Shown: positions 43,160-49,251 of the stretch, piece by piece
Layout: the number at the start of each line of letters is the position of its first letter
Position numbering within the stretch: position 1 is the stretch's first letter
Origin: Planctomycetia bacterium
Lineage (GTDB): Bacteria > Planctomycetota > Planctomycetia > Pirellulales > UBA1268
Length of the DNA: 64,000 nucleotides
Assembly (NCBI GenBank): GCA_026401035.1
Contig: JAPLNR010000069.1
Location: 1-64,000 of the forward strand
Direction of reading: 5' to 3'
Notes under the pieces: model-generated
Told to the model about the DNA's origin: nothing
Database searches by the model: none
Seen by the model: only the letters and a program-made list of their open reading frames with translations
Position numbers and translations under genes: made by a program

Positions 43160-43557
43160 GGGTTGTCCTCGACACGAATGTCCTCCTGGCCGGTCTCGCC
43201 ACCCATGGTCTTTGCGACGCCTTGGTGACGCTGATCTACCGGGATCACGTCGTCATCCTGTCGGAGCACATTCTCGGTGAGGTGGCGAGGCACTACCGTG
43301 GCAAGTTCAAGGCCACCAAGAGTCAGGCAGATGCAGCCGTTGCTATCCTCCGTTCGGCCAGCGAGATCGTGGAGCCCGCGGCAGTGCCACCGAGGACAGT
43401 CCGCGACAAAGACGATCTGCCCGTACTGGGAACGGCTATCGCAGGCGAAGCCACGTGTATCGTGACTGGTGACCAGGATCTTCTGACCCTGGGCCACTTT
43501 CGCGGAATCGATATCATCACCCCGCGCACGTTCTACGACCGGCTGCGCGGCTCGTGA
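43156..43557 (+). CDS. PIN-domain toxin ribonuclease
   Basis: This 133-aa protein is a PIN-fold endoribonuclease of the "putative toxin component, PIN family" type. The acidic metal-binding residues are in order: Asp6 in VVLDTNVLLAG, Glu in LSEHILGEVARHY, Asp in DDLPVLGTAIAG and Asp in VTGDQDLLTLG. Toxins of this type cleave tRNA or rRNA when their antitoxin is degraded. The start is GTG, overlapping the antitoxin stop, indicating coupled translation. Full length. Confidence 0.9.
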   Translation: MRVVLDTNVLLAGLATHGLCDALVTLIYRDHVVILSEHILGEVARHYRGKFKATKSQADAAVAILRSASEIVEPAAVPPRTVRDKDDLPVLGTAIAGEATCIVTGDQDLLTLGHFRGIDIITPRTFYDRLRGS

Positions 43558-43621
43558 GCCTCGCGCCTGGACGCGGTCACAGGCTGCGGATCGGGGGTGT
43601 GCCTTTCTGAGGTCGGAAGCG

Positions 43622-43745
43622 GGGGCCTTGCGGCAGCACCACCGTCAGGGGAAACTCTCCCCCCTACGGGAGATCGGCCGGAAAAGCGACTAAATCCACG
43701 GGCAGCGGCGGCCTGCGGGCGGTCGGGCCCAGATTACCCGGCTTA
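43622..43745 (+). repeat. 123-nt diverged direct repeat, right copy
   Basis: Homologous to 42602-42724 across its whole length, with small gaps. Shared blocks are GGCAGC, CAGGGGAAA...TCTCCCCCCTA, GATCGGCCGGAA, AGCGGC and GGTCGGGCC. It lies 65 bases after the PIN gene and 67 before the M4 peptidase gene, so together the copies flank the toxin-antitoxin cassette. Confidence 0.6.
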
Positions 43746-43811
43746 TTATCGCCTGCGACGGAGGCGTCGGTGGAGTGCCCGTCACGCAGTTTTTATAGAG
43801 AAGGGATCAGG

Positions 43812-44867
43812 ATGAGCCGTCAACCCATTCAGTGCATCGTTCCGCCCTACATGGTCGAGCATCTGGCCCGGTCGGAGAATCCGCGGATTCGCGAGCGGGC
43901 AATCGTCGGGCTCACGCACGCCGCCGCCGTCCGCGCGGTGCGGGCGTTTTCCCAGCGGATGCCCACGATGATGGCCACCGCGTCACCGTCCGGGCGGAGG
44001 CATCGGCTCGTGTACGATGCGCGGAAGAAGGACCGGCTTCCAGGGAAGCTCGCCCGCAGCGAGGGGGATGGAAAAACCCTCGATCCGGCCGTCAACGAGG
44101 CCTACGACTTCTCGGGCGCCACGTACGACTTCTTTCACGAGATCTTCGGCCGCAATTCGCTCGACGATGCCGGGATGTCGCTGATTTCGAGCGTGCATGT
44201 CGGCGAAACCGACGGCCTGGGCGGGTTTCAGCCGATGAGCAACGCCTTCTGGGATGGCGGGCAGATGGCCTATGGCGATGGCGACGGGGAGATCTTCCAG
44301 CGGTTCACGCGGTCGCTCGACGTCGTCGCCCACGAACTCACGCATGGCGTGCAGGCCTATGCGAGCAACCTTGTCTACCGCGGGCAGTCGGGCGCCCTCA
44401 ACGAGCATTTTTCCGACGTGTTTGGCGCGCTCGTGCAGCAGTGGCAGCGGGGGGAGACCGCGGACAAGGCCGACTGGCTCATCGGCACGGAGGTGCTCGT
44501 GCCCGCGCAGACCCGCCGGGGCATCCGCGACATGGAGCATCCGGGCACGGCCTACGAAAACGATCCGGCGCTCGGCACCGACCCGCAGCCGGATCACATG
44601 AAGCAGATCTATACGGGCCCGTCGGATGCCGGTGGCGTGCACATTAATTCAGGGATCCCCAACCGGGCCTTCGTGATCTTCGCCAAGTCGCTCGGCGGCA
44701 GGGCCTGGGAGACGGCCGGGAAGATCTGGTACGAGACGTTGCTGCAGCTCTCGCGGACGAGCCAGTTTGGCGACATGGCAAAGCTCACCGCCCAGATCGC
44801 GGGCGACCAGTTCGACGCCGCGACGAAGAAGGCTGTGAAGGCGGCGTGGAAAAAGGTCGGGCTCTGA
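43812..44867 (+). CDS. M4 (thermolysin family) metallopeptidase, protealysin type
   Basis: This 351-aa zinc protease has VVAHELTHGV (His ligands and catalytic Glu) and, downstream, the third ligand Glu in ALNEHFSDVFGA. The catalytic His lies in GGVHINSGIPNRAF. The short N-terminal propeptide (CIVPPYMVEHLA) matches the protealysin pattern rather than the long thermolysin prodomain. No classical signal peptide is seen, as in protealysins. The ATG at 43812 was chosen because the propeptide starts there; the frame extends 14 codons upstream. It stands alone; an emfourin-type inhibitor gene is not adjacent. Confidence 0.93.
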   Translation: MSRQPIQCIVPPYMVEHLARSENPRIRERAIVGLTHAAAVRAVRAFSQRMPTMMATASPSGRRHRLVYDARKKDRLPGKLARSEGDGKTLDPAVNEAYDFSGATYDFFHEIFGRNSLDDAGMSLISSVHVGETDGLGGFQPMSNAFWDGGQMAYGDGDGEIFQRFTRSLDVVAHELTHGVQAYASNLVYRGQSGALNEHFSDVFGALVQQWQRGETADKADWLIGTEVLVPAQTRRGIRDMEHPGTAYENDPALGTDPQPDHMKQIYTGPSDAGGVHINSGIPNRAFVIFAKSLGGRAWETAGKIWYETLLQLSRTSQFGDMAKLTAQIAGDQFDAATKKAVKAAWKKVGL

Positions 44868-44884
44868 CGCTCGCGGCCCCTCAC

Positions 44885-45592
44885 CTACGCCATCGGCTTG
44901 CCGAGGCGATCAACGATCTCGCGGCGGCTCGAGACATGGAGCTTCTCGTAGATCCGCTGCACGTAGGTGCCGACGGTGCTCGTGGAGATGCCCAGCTCCT
45001 TGGACACGTCCTTGTAGCTGTAGCCCTTCACGAGCAGTTCGAGCACCTGCTGCTCCCGCGGAGCGAGCGTTTCGGCGTCGGGTTCGGCAGGAGCCTTTTC
45101 TGCCGCGAAGGTCAGCCGGCCGGCTGGTGCTGCGGCTCCGTTCGGGGGCAGCCTCGGCTCCTGGCGGCGGAATGTCTGGATCACCTTCCGCGCGATCGTG
45201 GGGCTCATCGGCACGCCGCCACTGCGAAGCTCGCGGATCGCCGCGAGCAGCTGGTCCCGCATGACCGGCTTCACGAGATAGCCGTGGGCTCCGGCGGCGA
45301 GCGCCTCGAACGTCGTCTCGGGATCCTGGTAGACCGTCACCATCAGGATCTGCGTGTCGGGCAGCTGCGGCGACAGGGCGGCCACGCATTCGACGCCGCT
45401 GGAATCCGGCAGGTTGACATCCATGATCAGCACGTCGGGCGCGAGGGGCGGGATGCCGCGAATGGCCTGCTGTCCGGTGGCAAATACGCCCACGCACTCG
45501 CAGTCGTCGGCGTCGTCGAGAATATCGGTGAACGTGCGGCGTAGACGGGAGTCGTCCTCGACCACGGCGACGCGGATGATCTGCTTATTCAT
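44885..45592 (-). CDS. NarL/FixJ-type response regulator
   Basis: This 235-aa protein has an N-terminal receiver domain with the phosphoacceptor Asp in VLIMDVNLPDSSG and Lys in GYLVKPV. An Ala/Pro-rich linker follows. The C-terminal LuxR-type HTH is LAPREQQVLELLVKGYSYKD...STVGTYVQRIYEKLHVSSR. The ATG at 45592 begins the family-like MNKQIIRVAVVEDD; longer frames are not supported. No intact kinase is adjacent, but a truncated HisKA_3 kinase lies about 1.4 kb away (46954-47664) and its full-length relative at 56982-58727; either may be the cognate partner. Confidence 0.92.
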   Translation of the reverse strand: MNKQIIRVAVVEDDSRLRRTFTDILDDADDCECVGVFATGQQAIRGIPPLAPDVLIMDVNLPDSSGVECVAALSPQLPDTQILMVTVYQDPETTFEALAAGAHGYLVKPVMRDQLLAAIRELRSGGVPMSPTIARKVIQTFRRQEPRLPPNGAAAPAGRLTFAAEKAPAEPDAETLAPREQQVLELLVKGYSYKDVSKELGISTSTVGTYVQRIYEKLHVSSRREIVDRLGKPMA

Positions 45593-46007
45593 GCTGGATG
45601 TTGGTGCGGAGGCCTGTCGGGCTCGATCCCCATGTCGCACTTCTTTACCCGGTTTTGGCATACACCACCCGCTGTGGACAAAACTACGACGGCCTTGGGC
45701 GTGTGCCACGCGGCCCCTCCGCATTATCCAGAAATATGCCGACCCGCGTGGGGCCGTTCCGCGCCGTGGCGGCTCAAGCCGTCCGCCGACTCGACATCTG
45801 CCAGCAACCCGGCGACGCTACGCGGCGACATACAAGGGCACCCGCGTTTCCGCGAGCTCGGCTTGGAAATGAATGTTCTTCACGCCGTCGGATTGTGAGC
45901 GAGGGCTTCACGGATCACAGCGCTCCTATTTGGAAGCGAGTGGCTCGCTGCATACGCTTCGGTCGCCTCGACAACCGGCTTTTCATCGGCAGAAACAATC
46001 GCACCAC
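45593..46007. other. Intergenic region, no gene seen
   Basis: This holds the promoter of the response regulator at its left end. The rest has several overlapping short frames on both strands with no recognisable content, and codon usage there looks random. It may be residual decayed sequence like that further right. Confidence 0.45.
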
Positions 46008-46361
46008 TTACCCAGCTCCCACCGCCTCAGTGCGGTGGACGACGAAGCGAACTTCAACATCATAACCGAGCGCCTCTGCGATGCGGCGCAGCATCGTCAG
46101 CGAATGGCCGTCGTAGTCAGCGTCCTCGAGCCTCGCGATGACCGATTGTGTTGTCCCCACCATGGCCGCGAGTTTGGCCTGAGAAAGACCGCGGTCCTTT
46201 CTGGCCTCGCAAATCTGGCGAGCAACAGCGGCGCTGAGCCTTTCGCGATCAAGAAGTACGCGCATCTTCTCGCTCCGACCAGTCACACGGCGGAGGATCG
46301 CGGTGGCGGAAGAAGTTACCTGCCGTTTAGTCGTCATCATCTTCTTCTTGCTTGTGCCCAT
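46008..46361 (-). CDS. higA: HigA-like XRE antitoxin
   Basis: This 117-aa protein has an XRE-type HTH at about residues 55-105 (GLSQAKLAAMVGTTQSVIAR followed by LEDADYDGHSLTMLRRIAEA). The N-terminal 50 residues are basic and serve as the toxin-binding part in related pairs. It begins 35 bases inside the toxin gene, so it follows toxin expression, the order of HigBA-type loci. The N-terminal coding region is also found as a decayed copy at 47776-47926. It likely represses its own promoter. Confidence 0.88.
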   Translation of the reverse strand: MGTSKKKMMTTKRQVTSSATAILRRVTGRSEKMRVLLDRERLSAAVARQICEARKDRGLSQAKLAAMVGTTQSVIARLEDADYDGHSLTMLRRIAEALGYDVEVRFVVHRTEAVGAG

Positions 46362-46743
46362 CGTTCACCTCTTCTGCGTACCTATGCTCAGTGGGATTCA
46401 TCTCATAAAGCTTCTTGCGGCTCGATGCCCGATCGATGTCCACGTCGGGAACCTTGCCCTCCTTCGTCAGGGCGTGGGTGAGAATCGCCACATTCTTTCC
46501 ATGAAAGAAGTAAAGGATGCGGTACTGCACCCGTCCGTGCTTTGCCCGAAGTTCATAGATCCCAGCCCGGAGCATATCCGCCTCGGGCCTCCGCAGTTCG
46601 TGGCCTGCTTCTTCGAGTCGTTCCACACGGACCACGCACTTTGCGAACGCCTTATCGTTCGTTTGGCGAAGGATCGCGAGCCACTCCAAAACCGGGACAT
46701 AGCCGTCCGAATCCTTGAAAAACACCACGAGTGTCTTCGGCAC
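46327..46743 (-). CDS. higB: HigB/RelE-type toxin (Gp49-like)
   Basis: This 138-aa protein belongs to the Gp49-like/HigB RNase group. Signs are VVFFKDSDGYVPVLEWL, CVVRVERLEEAGHELRRPEA, GIYELRAKHGRVQYRILYFF and a Lys/Arg-rich end (RASSRKKLYEMNPTEHR). It has an unusual tail of acidic residues (EEDDDD) encoded where its gene overlaps the start of the antitoxin gene. The GTG at 46743 fits the family start; the frame reaches an ATG 31 codons upstream (46836), which is not supported. It cleaves mRNA at the ribosome in studied relatives. Confidence 0.85.
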   Translation of the reverse strand: MPKTLVVFFKDSDGYVPVLEWLAILRQTNDKAFAKCVVRVERLEEAGHELRRPEADMLRAGIYELRAKHGRVQYRILYFFHGKNVAILTHALTKEGKVPDVDIDRASSRKKLYEMNPTEHRYAEEVNDGHKQEEDDDD

Positions 46744-46848
46744 AACAACACCCCGATTATAGCATTTTTGCGATTGCCGCCAGGGCCGGGCCTTTCGGCC
46801 GAAAGAAGGTGTACATGCGTTCCGTATTGTTGTCAAATCGCAGGAAGC

Positions 46849-46928
46849 TTTTGAGGCACCCGGTTAAAGCGCCGAGGAAGGCATGGCTACGGCTCAGCGA
46901 GGCGCTCGGCGTTGTGATTCGCCCGTGA
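46849..46928 (+). pseudogene. Remnant of a HepT-like toxin C-terminus
   Basis: The plus-strand frame ending at the TGA at 46926-46928 encodes AWLRLSEALGVVIRP. This is closely similar to the C-terminal end of the HepT protein at 25385 (RLGEALGVAIRP before the stop), including the TGG codon after the stop. Upstream there is no continuing homology and the HEPN motif is absent. It is a stump of a former MntA/HepT locus. Confidence 0.5.
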
Positions 46929-46953
46929 TGGCGGATGCGGCTAGTCCGTCTCA

Positions 46954-47775
46954 TCACGCCAGCGGGGCGGTGATTTCCACGCGGGTGCCGCTGCCGAGGT
47001 GGCTCGTTATGGCAGAGCGGCTCGTGATGGAGAGGCGGCCGCCGATGTCGTCGGCGCGGCGGCGCATGTTGGCGAGGCCTGAATGGCGGCCGTCGTCGGC
47101 GGGCTCGTTTGGATCGAAGCCGCGGCCGTCGTCCTCCACCGTGATCCGCAAGGTATCGCGGTCGATGCTCACGTGCAGCGCGATCGCCGTGGCGTGGGCA
47201 TGTTTCACCGCGTTGTTGATCGCCTCACGAACGATCAGGTAGAGGTCGTGCCGCGTGCGGCCCGCCAGCGGCAGCGGGGGAATCTCCTCGGGCACTTCGA
47301 ATCTTGCGCGGATGCCGGCGGCCCCGGCGAGCTGTTCGGCCGAAATCGTGAGATAGCCGACGAAGCGGTCGAGCGTGTCGTTCTTCGGGTTCACGGCCCA
47401 GACGATCGCATCGACCGAGCGGATCAGCTCGACGGCCGACTGGCAGACGCGCTCCGACCTCGAGAGCATCTCGGCCTCCCGACCGTCACGTGGCGACACC
47501 TCCGTGAGCCGCTCCATGTCGCGGCGGATCCAGTCGGTCTGCACGGCAATTTCCGTGAGGCCGGCACCGACGTCATCGTGGAGGTCGCGGGCGATGCGGG
47601 CCCGCTCCTGCTCGAGGGCATGCTCCCGCTCGATCTCGGCGAGTCTCCGCTTGATGCGGCGCACGTTGGCCGCTCGCGCAGCTGTGAGGGCCCCAACAAG
47701 AACGATCGCCGCGGCCCCAGGCGGCGGCCCACGACACGGTCACACGGTCGCCCGGCTCGACGTCGATCTCGGGCG
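46954..47775 (-). pseudogene. Truncated duplicate of the histidine kinase at 56982
   Basis: The 236-aa frame 46954-47664 is nearly the same as the C-terminal part of the kinase at 56982-58727. It includes HisKA_3 (RIARDLHDDVGAGLTEIAVQ) and HATPase_c (NNAVKHAHA, DDGRGFDP). It carries a short insertion near its end (SRSAITSHLG). Upstream, homology continues to 47720. Then about 170 bases present in the intact copy are missing, and 47721-47775 matches part of the sensor in another frame. The membrane helix and sensor are thus lost. The GTG at 47664 could still allow a soluble kinase core, but most likely it is decayed. Confidence 0.8.
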
Positions 47776-47926
47776 GCCCTTTCGCGATCGAGAAGGGCCC
47801 GCATCTTCGCGCTCCGGCCAGCCACACGGCGGAGGATCGCGGTGGCGGAAGAAGGTGGCTGTCGCTTAGTCGTCATCATCTTCTTGCTTGTGCCCATCGC
47901 TCACCTCTTCCGCGTACGCGAGCGTC
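47776..47926 (-). pseudogene. Remnant of a second HigBA locus
   Basis: Closely similar to 46238-46381, which in the intact locus encodes the end of the HigB toxin and the first 40 or so residues of HigA. The remnant still shows the reading frames (EEVSDGHKQEDDDD stop; and MGTSKKMMTTKRQ as antitoxin start at 47897). It then joins the kinase remnant abruptly at 47775. Neither protein can be complete. Confidence 0.75.
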
Positions 47927-48007
47927 GCCTTCCGGCCGGCATAGAGGGCACATGCTTTTCTTCAAGAAGCACACGGTCCAAACCCCGCCCGAGTACCGGC
48001 GGGACGC

Positions 48008-48046
48008 TTGACCAGCATGCGCGAGAAACGTACAGTAAAATGTACA
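48008..48046 (+). promoter_or_regulatory. Promoter/operator of yefM-yoeB
   Basis: TGTACA (48041-48046) and CGTACA (48029-48034), 12 bases apart, resemble the TGTACA core recognised by YefM-type antitoxins. They overlap a plausible promoter: TTGACC (48008-48013), a 17-base gap and TACAGT (48031-48036), or TAAAAT (48036-48041). AAGGAGG-like sequence (48052-48058) follows just before the ATG. Confidence 0.55.
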
Positions 48047-48062
48047 TGTCGAAGGAGGCTCC

Positions 48063-48314
48063 ATGGACGCCATTACCTACACGGCCGCCCGCGCAAACCT
48101 GGCCCGCACGATGGACCGCGTGTGCGAAGACCATGAGCCGTTGATCATCACCCGAAACGGGGAGCAGTCCGTGGTGATGATGTCGCTGGAGGACTTTAAG
48201 TCCCTCGAGGAAACTGCGTATTTGCTCCGCGCTCCAAAAAATGCCAAGCGTCTCCTCGAAGCCATTTCCAGTCTGGAGGGCGGCCGCGGGAAGGAGCGGA
48301 GACTTGCGGAATGA
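48063..48314 (+). CDS. yefM: YefM/Phd family antitoxin
   Basis: This 83-aa protein has the Phd/YefM DNA-binding fold (YTAARANLARTMDRVCEDHE) and the typical second block IITRNGEQSVVMMSLEDFKS, then an acidic/basic tail for toxin wrapping. It starts at ATG 48063 after a strong GAAGGAGG. It overlaps the yoeB start by four bases (ATGA). The antitoxin binds its own promoter through TGTACA-like sites (see 48008-48046). Confidence 0.95.
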   Translation: MDAITYTAARANLARTMDRVCEDHEPLIITRNGEQSVVMMSLEDFKSLEETAYLLRAPKNAKRLLEAISSLEGGRGKERRLAE

Positions 48315-48568
48315 AGCTGGTCTTCGCGGAGCAGGCGTGGGAGGACTACCTCCACTGGCAAAGAGTGGACCGAAAATTGCTCAAACGCATCAATGCGCTG
48401 ATCAAGGAAACCGCGCGGAGCCCTTTCGAAGGCACCGGCAAGCCAGAAGCCCTGAAACACGCGCTGGCTGGATATTGGTCGCGCCGGATCACCGACGAGC
48501 ACCGCTTCGTCTACAAGGTCGATGGTGATTCGCTGCTCATCGCGCAGTTGCGATATCACTACCGGTGA
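48311..48568 (+). CDS. yoeB: YoeB-type mRNA interferase toxin
   Basis: This 85-aa protein is a complete YoeB: EQAWEDYLHWQ at the N-terminus, ARSPFEGTGKPEALKHAL, GYWSRRITDEHRFVYKV and the C-terminal LRYHYR. The catalytic set is present (Glu in KPEAL, Arg in SRRI, His and Tyr in YHY). The toxin cleaves mRNA at the ribosomal A site when YefM is lost. It is directly coupled to yefM. Confidence 0.96.
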   Translation: MKLVFAEQAWEDYLHWQRVDRKLLKRINALIKETARSPFEGTGKPEALKHALAGYWSRRITDEHRFVYKVDGDSLLIAQLRYHYR

Positions 48569-49084
48569 AAAATGGATCGCGGCAATCTTGTAAGGATAAG
48601 GAAAGGAGAGCCCGGCCAATGGCACTTCCGCAACGATGTTCAAGCCGATGAGCGGCTCGTGAGCCTGGTGCCCCGTTTTCGGGCCTGAAACAGCGGGTCC
48701 CGGAACGGCTGCCGTCCCCCCTGCAGTGGCGTTTTTTCTGCCGTCGGCGTAGAGACTTTTTGAGTCCGGCCGCTGGTCGGCTTCGTGGATGCCTCGCGCC
48801 CGGCTGGGGGCAGAGGCTGTGGATGTCGATCACGGGCAGTTCGTCTATCCGTCGCTTGAAAGACGTCGCGATCGTCATGGATCTGCACGAACTCGCCCCA
48901 GTCGGTGGGCGGACCACGAGCGGGAGACACCGGAGGCGGCTCGAGTGGTTCGCCGAGGTGTGTGAGAATCTTCCGTGGCGCGACCGTCGTTCCCATGCCC
49001 GCCGTTCGTGGCCTCCCGTTGCTTGCCGACGTTCCCGATCGCGAGCGCCGCATTGGGCGATCCTGCCGCCTGCCCATCGCGGCC
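48569..49084. other. Intergenic debris between yoeB and the DUF1080 stump
   Basis: No intact gene is seen. It contains the displaced kinase-flank repeat (48709-48880). The remaining sequence has frames in several directions with no recognisable product. Confidence 0.5.
48709..48880 (+). repeat. Displaced copy of the kinase 3' flank
   Basis: Nearly identical to 56806-56975, the sequence that directly adjoins the 3' end of the intact histidine kinase. Shared features include TGCAGTGGCGTTTTTTCTGC and GTCGGCTTCGTGGATGCC. Here it lies 1 kb to the right of the truncated kinase, not beside its 3' end. Confidence 0.85.
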
Positions 49085-49207
49085 GCGGTGGACTACACCG
49101 AGACCGAGCCGAGCCTGCCGACCACAGGCGTGATCGCCCTGCAAATCCACGGTAACGCCGTGTCGGAAGTCTGCTTCAAGGAATTTGAGATTGAAGAGTT
49201 GCCGTAA
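49085..49207 (+). pseudogene. C-terminal stump of a DUF1080 (3-keto-disaccharide hydrolase-like) protein
   Basis: The frame encodes VDYTETEPSLPTTGVIALQI, then HGNAVSEVCFKEFEIEELP, and the stop at 49205-49207. This is the standard end of DUF1080 domains (TGVIALQIHGG...SEVxFKxIxIxEL). Nothing upstream continues the family, so only the last strand region remains. The full-length gene has been lost. Confidence 0.65.
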
Positions 49208-49251
49208 ACGCGTTGCCTTGAGCTCGATGGCCGCTCACTGGTCGCCCGCGG

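Noticed and set aside
42602..43745. attC-type integron sites around the RHH/PIN cassette
   Set aside because: The repeats lack the RYYYAAC/GTTRRRY core pairs and no integron integrase is present; kept only as unexplained repeats.
48709..48880. Small protein encoded by the flank repeat (minus-strand frame with ELPVIDIHSL)
   Set aside because: The other copy (56806-56975) has a stop codon in the same frame, so there is no selection for coding.
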